Of a DNA stretch of 64,000 nucleotides, positions 17,174 to 25,665 are shown one piece after another. The stretch comes from Hyphomicrobium_B sp001006785. GTDB taxonomy: Bacteria; Pseudomonadota; Alphaproteobacteria; Rhizobiales; Hyphomicrobiaceae. The translations under genes and the position numbers were made by a program. Every line of letters starts with the position of its first letter. Position 1 is the first letter of the stretch. The stretch is taken from positions 1,736,001 to 1,800,000 of the forward strand of contig NZ_CDHO01000003.1 of assembly GCF_001006785.1 (NCBI RefSeq), given 5' to 3'. The notes under the pieces are model-generated. The model did no database searches. It was not told the DNA's origin and saw only the letters and a list, made by a program, of their open reading frames with translations.

Positions 17174-18103
17174 TCAGTAATCGATCTCGATGCTCAGTTT
17201 CAATGTCGTGGCAGGCGTGTCTTTATTGAGACCGAAGAGCAGCCCCGTGCCGATCGTTGTCTCGACGTTGCGCTCCGCCGCTTCTTTTATATTGCTGGAC
17301 GATGCGTCGTCATCGTCATCATCACCAAATGTCCAATAAAAAACGGGTCCAAGGCGATACTGATTGAATTTTCCGAAAATACGTTGCGCTTCGCCGATGT
17401 TGTCGCCGCTGATGCGTTCGATCCCGCCATACGATTCCAGCGCCAAGGCATGTTCTTTCGAAGACCGGTACATGACGCGCGCGGCGTAACCGAAATCGAT
17501 CTTGTGCTTGTCCTCGGGTTCGCCTCCGAAATACTGAATGACGGTTGGATTGAGCGACGCGCTCCACGCGCCCTGCTGCCATTCGAAGATCGGCCCGATT
17601 GTCAGCGTCGATGCTTCATCCGAATGCGCCGACTGTTCCCACTGGACGAGAAAGCCCGCGCCGATCCCATCGCCTTTTCTGGGAATGACAGTCCAGATGG
17701 TTTCCGCGCCGTATCCGTCGAATTCCAGCGGCCCCATACGCTGCGCATCGCTGAACGATTTCGGATCGTCGATCCGACCCTGTTCGAATTCGACGCCGAG
17801 GCGCATTTTCAAGAACGACGTCAGCCCAACCTCGATCTCCAGCCCCTCGCGTTGCCGAGTAATCGTATTCGGGTCTGCGATGACACCGGAGCCATCCGGC
17901 AGGACGCGGCGTCTCGGATTGCCCGACGAAAAATCGTTCTGGCTCTGGATCTCGATGGCGCCCGGTACAGACTCGAGGTTCTTGATTTCAAATTGGTCGA
18001 GAGACGGACCGGCGACAGCAGCAGTCGCGCCCGCGCTCGCGGCGATCGAAACTGCGAGCGCGATAAGGCGTCCGATCAAACTGCGCGCCGAGTCCCGATG
18101 CAC
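17174..18103 (-). CDS. probable outer-membrane beta-barrel protein of unknown function
   Basis: 309 residues with a signal peptide cleaved near AVAGPSLDQ (about residue 32). The mature part is rich in alternating strands with aromatic residues and ends LSIEIDY, a typical C-terminal strand for outer-membrane insertion. A run of six Asp (residues about 263-268) sits in what would be a loop and may bind cations. I recognise no named family. It lies between prs and the dehydrogenase on the same strand, with gaps of more than 100 bases on each side, so it may be a single transcription unit. Confidence 0.72.
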   Translation of the reverse strand: MHRDSARSLIGRLIALAVSIAASAGATAAVAGPSLDQFEIKNLESVPGAIEIQSQNDFSSGNPRRRVLPDGSGVIADPNTITRQREGLEIEVGLTSFLKMRLGVEFEQGRIDDPKSFSDAQRMGPLEFDGYGAETIWTVIPRKGDGIGAGFLVQWEQSAHSDEASTLTIGPIFEWQQGAWSASLNPTVIQYFGGEPEDKHKIDFGYAARVMYRSSKEHALALESYGGIERISGDNIGEAQRIFGKFNQYRLGPVFYWTFGDDDDDDASSSNIKEAAERNVETTIGTGLLFGLNKDTPATTLKLSIEIDY

Positions 18104-18228
18104 GCTTCCCCCGCGGGAATTGAATCCCCGTCATTTTTGCTGGGAAAGCTATGGCATAGGGAATTTTTCCCGACCATCACAAATGCAGGCGGGGCAGCGA
18201 TTTCTGATCAGGCAGCGTGATTTGGGGA

Positions 18229-19224
18229 TCAGTAGAAGAGGCTTGAGACGCTCTCTTCGCGGCTCGTGCGCAGAATCGCCTCGCCGATCAGTGGTGCGAT
18301 CGAAATGACGCGAATGTTCTTGGCGGCTCTGACGGCTTCCGTCGGCAGGATCGAGTCCGTAATGACCAGCGATTTCAAGCGCGAGTTCTGAATTCGGCTG
18401 ACCGCGCCGCCCGACAGCACGCCATGCGAGATGTAAGCCGATACTTCCGTTGCGCCGTTCTTCAGCAACGCTTCGGCGGCATTCACCAGCGTGCCGCCGG
18501 AATCGACGATGTCGTCGATCAGAATGCAGCGCTTACCATCGACGTCGCCGATGACGTTCATGACTTCGCTCTCGCCCGGACGTTCGCGGCGCTTGTCGCA
18601 AATCGCGATCGGAGCGCCGATGCGCTTGGCGAGCGCGCGCGCTCTGACGACGCCGCCGACGTCCGGCGATACGACGACGATGTCTTCCGTGCTTCCGAAA
18701 TTCTCTTCAATGTCGCGCGTCATGACGGGCGCGGCGAAGAGGTTGTCGGTCGGGATGTCGAAGAAGCCCTGGATCTGGCCAGCGTGCAGATCGAGCGTCA
18801 GCACGCGCTGGGCGCCGGCGCGCTCAATGAGGTTGGCGACGAGCTTAGCTGAAATTGGCGTGCGCGGACCGGGTTTGCGATCCTGGCGCGCATAACCGAA
18901 GTAGGGAATGACCGCTGTGATGCGCCGCGCCGACGAACGCTTCAGCGCGTCCATCAGGATCAGCAGCTCCATCATGTTGTCGTTGGCGGGAAACGACGTC
19001 GATTGGATGACGAACACGTCCTGGCCGCGGACGTTCTCCTGAATTTCGACGAACACTTCCATGTCCGCGAAGCGCTTCACCTGCCCCTTGGCCATCGGCA
19101 GCTTCAGGTACGCGCAGATCGCATCTGCTAATGGCCGATTGCTGTTGCCCGCGACGATCTTCACGCCCAGCTTTCCTCGACCTGCCAAGCTCCGGGCGTC
19201 ATCACCTTTAATGTCGAAAGGCAT
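18229..19224 (-). CDS. prs: ribose-phosphate pyrophosphokinase (PRPP synthetase)
   Basis: 331 residues from the ATG at 19224, which has GGAG five bases upstream; a GTG two codons earlier is less likely. The ATP/ribose-phosphate motifs are all present: RFADMEVFVEIQENVRG, IPYFGYARQDRK, LTLDLHAGQIQGFFDIP and the PRPP loop ILIDDIVDSGGT. It makes PRPP for nucleotide, histidine and tryptophan synthesis, and for the Apt reaction encoded in this window. It is the last gene of the minus-strand run that begins with lgt. Confidence 0.97.
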   Translation of the reverse strand: MPFDIKGDDARSLAGRGKLGVKIVAGNSNRPLADAICAYLKLPMAKGQVKRFADMEVFVEIQENVRGQDVFVIQSTSFPANDNMMELLILMDALKRSSARRITAVIPYFGYARQDRKPGPRTPISAKLVANLIERAGAQRVLTLDLHAGQIQGFFDIPTDNLFAAPVMTRDIEENFGSTEDIVVVSPDVGGVVRARALAKRIGAPIAICDKRRERPGESEVMNVIGDVDGKRCILIDDIVDSGGTLVNAAEALLKNGATEVSAYISHGVLSGGAVSRIQNSRLKSLVITDSILPTEAVRAAKNIRVISIAPLIGEAILRTSREESVSSLFY

Positions 19225-19266
19225 GTGCACTCCAGAGCCGTTGTTACGGGGCGGCTTGTAGCAATT

Positions 19267-19295
19267 GGGCCCGGACGATTCAACCGTCCGAGCCC
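19267..19295. other. hairpin between the lipoprotein gene and prs
   Basis: An 11-pair stem (GGGCCCGGACG with CGTCCGAGCCC, one G-T pair) lies in the 108-base gap upstream of prs. No T-run follows on either strand, so it may be an RNA processing or attenuation structure rather than a terminator. Confidence 0.5.
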
Positions 19296-19332
19296 TGATT
19301 TATGACGAGATGTTGTCACGCCACCCAGTTGC

Positions 19333-20379
19333 TTAATTTATGCTTTTATCCGGCAGCAACTTGATGATGCCCTGTGCGGCGGCGGCGGCAGCGGCATCTG
19401 CCGTTTTGCCCCAGGCGCCGTCGAGCGAGCCTTGCGGCACTTCGTTCTTCTGCGAAACCGTGCCGAGCTTCTTGCCCGATGGATCGAGCACGTTCCAGTC
19501 GATCTGGATCGGCTGCTTGCCGTCTTTGGTTGCCCCGAGCGCGACCTTGCCTTCGACCTTGTAGGAGCGGGCATCAGGCGTGTTGGCGAGGCTCAGCCCA
19601 TGCTTCGAAAGCTCGCGCTGGATCGCCATGGTCAACGAGCTTCCGCCATCGCCAGGCGCACCCGTGACGGCCGGAACGATGGCCGTGACCGGACCCGACG
19701 TCGCGATGCTTCCCGTCGTCGGCGACGGCTGTTGCGTGGATGCCGTTTCGTACGCCGCTCTCGGCGCGGCCGGCACCGCGGCCTGCGGCGCGCCTGCGGC
19801 CGGCGTGTTCGACGCGACGATGGCGCCGGCACCCGGCAGCCAGCTTGCAATCTGCTTCGCGGTCTTGTCGGAGATGGCTTGGATGACAGGCGGCGTCACG
19901 GCAGCCCACGGATCTTTGCCCGCGCCCGCGACGACTTCCTCACCCGTGATGCGATGGACGCGTTTGCCCGTCTGATCGGTCACGTCCCAGATGTAGGAAA
20001 TCTTCGCTTTCGTCTTTTCGCGCGCCGCAACGATGTAGCCGCGCAGCACATACTCGCCCGTGGCATCGGTCGACGCCGCGACCGTCAGGCCGTTACGTCC
20101 GATCGCGGAGGAGAGCTCTGTCTGCAGATCGCGCGCGACGTTGTCGGGCGAGCCGATGATCGGAGCGATCTGAATTTTCGCCGTTCGAGACGAGACGGGC
20201 GTCGCCGCGCTCGGCTGTGTCAGCGAAGCCTGTGGCGCTGAATCGCCGCCGCCAAGGATGCTCGGTGTCGACGAGCAGCCGCCGAGTCCGAGAGCGAGAA
20301 CCGACGCGCAGAGCGCCGATTTAATCGAAACAAGATATCTTCCGCGCGCGCGCGTCCGAGCAGAGCATAAGGTCGCCAC
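19333..20379 (-). CDS. lipoprotein with two related domains, unknown function
   Basis: 348 residues from a GTG at 20379 behind an AAGGGGGG stretch; TTG codons further upstream are also open. A lipobox (LGLGGC) marks a lipid-modified Cys near residue 35. After it come two similar segments, about residues 65-185 and 235-345, each with an (A/V)xxGxPGD/N start, an amphipathic helix, a YxLxGxV strand, I.W.V.D.(T/S)GK, and a terminal PWA/GAW...AAQ.I..LLP helix. A Pro/Ala/Thr linker joins them. The Lgt enzyme that would modify it is encoded upstream. Confidence 0.8.
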   Translation of the reverse strand: MATLCSARTRARGRYLVSIKSALCASVLALGLGGCSSTPSILGGGDSAPQASLTQPSAATPVSSRTAKIQIAPIIGSPDNVARDLQTELSSAIGRNGLTVAASTDATGEYVLRGYIVAAREKTKAKISYIWDVTDQTGKRVHRITGEEVVAGAGKDPWAAVTPPVIQAISDKTAKQIASWLPGAGAIVASNTPAAGAPQAAVPAAPRAAYETASTQQPSPTTGSIATSGPVTAIVPAVTGAPGDGGSSLTMAIQRELSKHGLSLANTPDARSYKVEGKVALGATKDGKQPIQIDWNVLDPSGKKLGTVSQKNEVPQGSLDGAWGKTADAAAAAAAQGIIKLLPDKSIN

Positions 20380-20581
20380 GTGACGTCCCCCCTTGACCAA
20401 CCGCAACTTCCCGGCGGCCGGAATTACTATACCCCGCGGCCTGAACTCCCTCAGATACTACCGGACTGACATAACCCCTCTAGATCAGCCCGCCTCTGCC
20501 CGTCCAGACGTCAGCCCAGCGAAAGTGTGATCAGCCCGCGAAACACGGGCGTCAAGTCGGACTCCGCTGTGGATTATGCGA

Positions 20582-21355
20582 TTAAGCCACGACGATGGCG
20601 GAGATTTGACGGCCGTAATCGGGCTCTTTGAGCTTCGTTTTGCGCCGATAGCTGAAGAAAAGCGATTCGTTCTCGGCAGTGCAGGTCGCGAGCGTCATGG
20701 CCTCCGCGATCCGCGCCTCATGAAGCCGTCGCAACACAAAGCCGGAGAGATCGAAGTGCGGGCGTCCCGTCGCGCTCGGCCGCGAAAAGAACCGCTGGTT
20801 TGCCGGATCGGCTTTCAGAAACTCGGCTTCGAACTCCGGCCCGACCTCGTAGGCGTCTTGTCCGATGCATGGTCCGACCGCGCCGCGGATGCGGTCGCGC
20901 CGGGCGCCCAGACGCTCCATCTCCTGGATCGCGCTTTCGACGATGCCACCGAGAGCGCCACGCCAGCCCGCATGCGCGGCGGCCACGACCCCCGCCTCGG
21001 CGTCTGCGAGCAGCACCGGCGCGCAGTCCGCCGTCAGTACGCCGATGACAAGTCCCGGCGTCGCGGAGACCACGGCGTCGGCGTGCGGAAGTGCATCGCG
21101 TGCGGGAAAGCTCGTGACCTCGCGCGCCGTCGTGCCGTGCTCCTGATAGAGCGTGACGACTGCGCCGCCCGAGCCTCCAAGATGATCCGCTATGCGGCGC
21201 CGGTTTTCGAGCACCAAGGCGGGCTCGTCATTCGATCCGAGGCCGCAGTTGAGGCTCGCGTAGATACCCTGCGATACGCCGCCCTGCCGCGTGAAAAATC
21301 CGTGCCGTATGCCCGGCAGCGCACTGAGGTTTTCCGCAACGAGAGGCGAAAGCAT
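20582..21355 (-). CDS. pgeF: peptidoglycan editing factor / multicopper-like laccase-domain protein
   Basis: 257 residues from the ATG at 21355; AAGGAG lies 11 bases upstream. The zinc-site residues of the YfiH/PgeF family are seen in RHGFFTRQGGVS, VLTADCAPVLLAD and AAHAGWRGALGG. PgeF removes misincorporated serine from peptidoglycan precursors in E. coli, and a human relative acts on purine nucleosides. The gene follows the methyltransferase-like midA gene by 16 bases, in the common lgt-midA-pgeF order. Confidence 0.92.
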   Translation of the reverse strand: MLSPLVAENLSALPGIRHGFFTRQGGVSQGIYASLNCGLGSNDEPALVLENRRRIADHLGGSGGAVVTLYQEHGTTAREVTSFPARDALPHADAVVSATPGLVIGVLTADCAPVLLADAEAGVVAAAHAGWRGALGGIVESAIQEMERLGARRDRIRGAVGPCIGQDAYEVGPEFEAEFLKADPANQRFFSRPSATGRPHFDLSGFVLRRLHEARIAEAMTLATCTAENESLFFSYRRKTKLKEPDYGRQISAIVVA

Positions 21356-21371
21356 GAGGTGCGCGGCTCCT

Positions 21372-22511
21372 TCAGATTTGTTGTGGCGCGCCGCTGGCGA
21401 CTTTCGACGCGCGGAATCCCGGGAGCGGCGGCAGATCCGGAGACCGCGCCGCGAGCACCTTGAAGCGCGATCCCATGCCGTTCGGCGCAAGAAGACGCGC
21501 GACGCCCGCCTCGATCTCGCCCGCCCGCTGCGGATTGGCCGACATCAGCCGAGACGCGCGTTCGACGATGCCGACCGCGCCGAGAAATTCGGCCTGCGTC
21601 ACCGGCCCATCGAGTGCCAGTCCGGCGCGATGCAGCGTCGACGCAAGATCGTAGAAATTGACGTGCACTGTGAGATCGGCCTCGCCCGGCGACGCGAGCG
21701 GCGATTCATATTTGTGCTCGCGGACGGCTTGCAGCGTATCGCCCGCGGCGGCGGCGGTGTGCCCATAATCGATCAGCAGCATCACGACTGGCCCGCGCTG
21801 CATCAGGCTTTGCAGGGCGTCTGCCAGCCGGTCGAGCCGTTGCGTTTCGACGACGGCGCCGACCTGCGCATCGGGCAGCAAAGCATCGAAGGCCTCGTGG
21901 GGGCAGTCGCCGTCGATCGCGGTGAATTCGAGCTGCCCTGAAGCATTCAAACCCACGCCTCGAATGCGCCAGCCGTCGAGCGTCTTGACCCACTGCGCGA
22001 CCGGCCAGGAATCGAGGAACTCGTTCGCAACGATGATCGCGGGCGGTGAAAACTCGTCGAGCTTGGCGCCCCACGTCGCGCGGCTGCGGAAATCCGCGAG
22101 CGTCGTCGCCTGAAGTTGCGAAAGCGTCTGGCTCGCTTCGATCAGATAGGGATGCACGGCCTCGGTAAATCCCGGCACGACACGGGCAGCGCGCAACGCG
22201 TCACGCATCATGGTCCCGCGCCCCGGTCCGTATTCGGCGAGCGTGATGGAGCCCGGTGCTCCGAACACAGTCTGCCAGACGACACCCGTCCACACCCCGA
22301 TCAGCTCGCCGAAAACCTGGCTGATGTCGGCGGCCGTGATGAAGTCGCCCGATGCGCCGAAAACCCGCTGCCTGCGATAATAGCCGAACGGCTCGTCCCA
22401 AAGACATCGCGCCATATACGCCTGGACCGTCATCGGACCATCGCGCTGGATGCTTTCCTTGATCAGCCGCCCGAGCGGCGTATCGCGGTGCGTGCTCGGA
22501 TCGTCGCTCAA
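21372..22511 (-). CDS. SAM-dependent methyltransferase, MidA/NDUFAF7 family
   Basis: 379 residues if it starts at the TTG at 22511, which overlaps the lgt stop by four bases (TTGA). The true protein begins near PLGRLIKESIQRDGPMTVQ. The SAM-binding motif is LAEYGPGRGTMMRDALR, followed by EASQTLSQLQ and the family motif VANEFLDSWPV. Its mitochondrial relative NDUFAF7 methylates an arginine of a complex I subunit; the bacterial target is not known to me. Cotranscription with lgt and pgeF is conserved in alphaproteobacteria. Confidence 0.9.
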   Translation of the reverse strand: MSDDPSTHRDTPLGRLIKESIQRDGPMTVQAYMARCLWDEPFGYYRRQRVFGASGDFITAADISQVFGELIGVWTGVVWQTVFGAPGSITLAEYGPGRGTMMRDALRAARVVPGFTEAVHPYLIEASQTLSQLQATTLADFRSRATWGAKLDEFSPPAIIVANEFLDSWPVAQWVKTLDGWRIRGVGLNASGQLEFTAIDGDCPHEAFDALLPDAQVGAVVETQRLDRLADALQSLMQRGPVVMLLIDYGHTAAAAGDTLQAVREHKYESPLASPGEADLTVHVNFYDLASTLHRAGLALDGPVTQAEFLGAVGIVERASRLMSANPQRAGEIEAGVARLLAPNGMGSRFKVLAARSPDLPPLPGFRASKVASGAPQQI

Positions 22512-23347
22512 GCGGACACCTTTGCTGGAGCCTCCGGTTGCCGCGCCGACCAGACCATGTAGAGGCCGAGCAGCAGCATCGGCAGACAATAGACCTGACC
22601 CGCCGTAAACGGACCGATATTCAGAATATGATCGGGCTCCGGTTCGCGGAAGAATTCGCACGTCGCACGCGCGATGGCGTACCAGATGAGCCAGATGCCG
22701 GTGACGAGCCCCGGCCGTTTCAGCGCCAGCAGGCGATGCGTCGCGAAGCGGATGATGATCCACATCACGAGGCCTTCGAGCGCTGCCTCATAAAGTTGGC
22801 TCGGATGGCGCGGATCGGGTCCGCCATTCGGAAACACCATGCCGACGGCCGCCGTCGTCGTGCGTCCCCAGTGCTCGGCATTGATGAAGTTCGCGATGCG
22901 GCCAAAGAACAGCCCGATTGGAACAGCTGCACAGCACAGGTCCATCACGGATCGTGCGGAAACCTTGAATACGCGCGAAAAGAGCAGAATGAAAAGTCCG
23001 GCCGCGATCAGCGCGCCGTGGAAGCTCATGCCGCCCTTCCAGACTTTCACGATCTCCGCCGGGTTCGCGAAATAGAAATCGGGATCGTAGAGCAGCACCT
23101 GTCCGAGGCGGCCGCCGATGATCACAGCACCGGTCATGTACAGAAGCAGATCGTCGACGCGCTCGAGCGTCATGGGCGGCTTGTCTGCAAACCAAAGCCT
23201 CGGCGTTGAAATCAGGCGGCGAATATACAGCCAGCCGAGCACAAGGCCCGCGAGATACGCGATGCCGTACCACTTGATCGAGATCGGCCCATACTCGATC
23301 GCGATCGGATCGATGTTCGGATACGTCAGAAGGGCGAGGGGTGTCAT
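22508..23347 (-). CDS. lgt: prolipoprotein diacylglyceryl transferase
   Basis: 279 residues with about seven membrane helices. Lgt motifs are present: GGRLGQVLLYD, SFHGALIAAG, the signature GRIANFINAEHWGR and HPSQLYEAALEG. It attaches diacylglycerol to the lipobox cysteine in the inner membrane, the first step for the lipoproteins in this window. First gene of the run lgt-midA-pgeF-lipoprotein-prs. Confidence 0.97.
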   Translation of the reverse strand: MTPLALLTYPNIDPIAIEYGPISIKWYGIAYLAGLVLGWLYIRRLISTPRLWFADKPPMTLERVDDLLLYMTGAVIIGGRLGQVLLYDPDFYFANPAEIVKVWKGGMSFHGALIAAGLFILLFSRVFKVSARSVMDLCCAAVPIGLFFGRIANFINAEHWGRTTTAAVGMVFPNGGPDPRHPSQLYEAALEGLVMWIIIRFATHRLLALKRPGLVTGIWLIWYAIARATCEFFREPEPDHILNIGPFTAGQVYCLPMLLLGLYMVWSARQPEAPAKVSA

Positions 23348-23525
23348 CGATGCTCCAAAATCAGGTCCGGCCCTTCATGAACAAGCCCGCCGAGGTTGTT
23401 TGGGAAGGCAGGGTTAATGTCAAGCACGGCCCAGGCCCTGCGGCCGCCACGGATATCCGCTCTCTTGCGGTCCGCACCCGCAATGGCCATAGTCGATGCG
23501 AGCCCTGAAGTCTTTGAGACCCGAT

Positions 23526-23789
23526 ATGACCCAGACGACCAACAAACTGTTCGACGACTTTGCCAAGCTGATGACGGAAGCCGCAGGCGCGGCAGAGGGC
23601 GTCCGGCGCGAGACGGAAACCGTGATCAGGGGGCAGGCCGAGAAGTTTCTTCGCGACATGAATGTCGTGACGCGTGAGGATTTCGAGGCCGTGCGCGAAA
23701 TGGCGCAAAAGGCGCGTCAGGAGAACGAAGCGCTCGCCGCCCGCATCGCCGCGCTCGAAGCCGCGATCGCCAAGCCGAAGACGGTCTGA
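23526..23789 (+). CDS. ubiK: UbiK-type accessory factor (BMFP/DUF526 family)
   Basis: 87 residues from the ATG at 23526; an ATG ten codons upstream is open. The pattern NKLFDDFAKLMTEAAGAAEG, then RREVTREDFEAVREMA-like sequence and a C-terminal heptad (ENEALAARIAALEAAI), matches the YqiC/UbiK family: amphipathic helix plus a trimeric coiled coil. UbiK helps the aerobic ubiquinone pathway in E. coli. Whether the alphaproteobacterial homologue does the same is inferred. Confidence 0.85.
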   Translation: MTQTTNKLFDDFAKLMTEAAGAAEGVRRETETVIRGQAEKFLRDMNVVTREDFEAVREMAQKARQENEALAARIAALEAAIAKPKTV

Positions 23790-24069
23790 CGCATCCCGCC
23801 GGGACGCACCCACCAGACGGCGCTCCGCTGCATCCACAGATTAGACGGCGTTTTCTACAGTTCGCTGCGCGACACGCATTGCAGACGCGCATATGCCCGC
23901 GCTTCGCCACTTTCACCGTGGACAAGGTTCGCGCGCCAAAGGCGTCAGCTTGCGACTCGTCGAGGCGTCTGGTTTTGTCCGGCGCAGCGAAAAACGGCGA
24001 ATTTGCTGATTTGACAGGGCCGTTTCGCAAAAACCAATTCGTCTCGCGGCAGACTGGAGATCGATACAC

Positions 24070-24567
24070 ATGGCAGTTGCGGAACAGAAAACTGACCGCG
24101 TCCTGAATCCGATCGATCTCATCGAGCAGCTTGCGAACGGCCATGATTGGCCACACGACCGCGCCAGCGACGAAGAAATGACTCTCATCGTTGCCGGGAC
24201 ATGGGCCGACTATCACATCTCGATCAACTGGCGCGAAGACCTCGAGGCCTTGCATCTCGCCTGCGCCTTTGACTTCCGGGTTCCGGAAAATCGCCTGACG
24301 GAAATGTACCGGCTCGTCGCGCAGATCAACGAGCAGCTTTGGCTCGGCCACTTCGATCTCTGGACGCGGGAAGGCCTCGTCATGTTCCGCCACGCGCTGC
24401 TGCTCAACGGCGCGGTCGCGACGGTCGCCCAGTGCGAGGCCATGCTGAAAGCTGCGCTGGAAGGCTGCGAGCGCTATTACCAGGCCTTCCAGTTCGTCGT
24501 TTGGGCGGGTAAGGAGAGCCGTGAAGCCCTGGTTTCGACGATGTTCGAGACGCAGGGACAGGCTTAA
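24070..24567 (+). CDS. YbjN domain-containing protein
   Basis: 165 residues. The fold signature is a compact alternating pattern (EEMTLIVAGTWADYHISINW, then LHLACAFDFRVPENRLTEMY and a helix rich in QINEQLWLGHFDLW), typical of YbjN/DUF1790 proteins. These resemble type III secretion chaperones but their job is unclear; E. coli YbjN affects stress and motility. It is 33 bases upstream of proC and follows the UbiK-like gene, a neighbourhood I associate with many alphaproteobacteria. Confidence 0.88.
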   Translation: MAVAEQKTDRVLNPIDLIEQLANGHDWPHDRASDEEMTLIVAGTWADYHISINWREDLEALHLACAFDFRVPENRLTEMYRLVAQINEQLWLGHFDLWTREGLVMFRHALLLNGAVATVAQCEAMLKAALEGCERYYQAFQFVVWAGKESREALVSTMFETQGQA

Positions 24568-24600
24568 TCCGGGCGTTTCTCGCCCAAGGTATATCGCGTC

Positions 24601-25428
24601 ATGTCCTTTAAACTGGATGGCCCGGTCGTGCTCGCCGGCGCCGGCAAGATGGGCGCCGCGCTGCTCGCGGGCTGGATCGCACGCGGGCTTCAGCCTCGCG
24701 ACGTCATCGTTCAGGAACCCAACCTCGCAGGCGACGCGGCGAAGCTTCACCGCAAGCACTGCTTCGACGTTGTGATGTACCTCCAAGCCCTGCCGACGTC
24801 ACCTTCGGTGATCGTCGTCGCGGTCAAGCCGCAGGCGATGGATTCGGTCTTTCCCGAGCTTGCTAAAAGCGCTGGGCCGGCGACGGTCGTGATGTCGATC
24901 GCGGCAGGCAAGTCGATCGCCAGCTTCGAGCGCCATCTGCCATCGGGAACGGCCGTCGTCCGCGCCATGCCGAACACGCCGGCAGCCATCGGTCGCGGTA
25001 TCACGGGAGCCGTTGGCAACGCCCACGTCACCGAAGCGCAGAAGGATCTCTGCGCAAGCCTGCTGAGCGCGGCGGGCGAGGTGGTCTGGCTGAACGATGA
25101 AGCGTTGATCGATGCCGTGACCGCCGTCTCCGGATCAGGTCCGGCTTACGTCTTCCTGCTCGCCGAAACCTTGGCCCGCGCGGGCGAGGCGGCTGGTCTC
25201 GACGCCGCGACGTCGATGCAACTCGCACGCGCGACCGTTTCGGGCGCTGGCGAACTACTGCATCGCTCTCAATCCGATCCGGCTACGCTCCGGCAAAACG
25301 TGACCTCGCCCGGCGGCACGACGGCCGCGGCTTTGTCGGTCTTGATGCGGGAGAAGGGCGGTCTGCAGGACTTGCTGACCGAAGCCGTGCTGGCTGCAAA
25401 AAAACGAGGCCGCGAACTCGGAAGCTGA
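24601..25428 (+). CDS. proC: pyrroline-5-carboxylate reductase
   Basis: 275 residues. The N-terminal Rossmann motif is VVLAGAGKMGAALLAGW. The mid-part MPNTPAAIGRGITGAVGN and the C-terminal signature VTAVSGSGPAYVFLLAETLA with TSPGGTTAAAL define the family. It performs the last step of proline synthesis with NADPH. It probably shares a transcript with the YbjN gene upstream. No clear terminator follows. Confidence 0.96.
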   Translation: MSFKLDGPVVLAGAGKMGAALLAGWIARGLQPRDVIVQEPNLAGDAAKLHRKHCFDVVMYLQALPTSPSVIVVAVKPQAMDSVFPELAKSAGPATVVMSIAAGKSIASFERHLPSGTAVVRAMPNTPAAIGRGITGAVGNAHVTEAQKDLCASLLSAAGEVVWLNDEALIDAVTAVSGSGPAYVFLLAETLARAGEAAGLDAATSMQLARATVSGAGELLHRSQSDPATLRQNVTSPGGTTAAALSVLMREKGGLQDLLTEAVLAAKKRGRELGS

Positions 25429-25665
25429 CGGGGCTGGGTAGTCCGTCAAATTCCATGTTCGCGGCCGATTTCTCCCGAATGGGCTGGCGACCCACGGCGA
25501 TCGGGATTTCGGATCCGGAGACTGAAGGCTTGGAGGACACCTTGCCGAAGTCGAAGAAACGCCAGAACCGATATGCTGATGGTGTAATATCATAACATAA
25601 CGGTCAACTCACAAGGCTGTGTTCCAGCCAGTGAAGAAACTTAACGCTTTGAGTTATTTGGGTTA

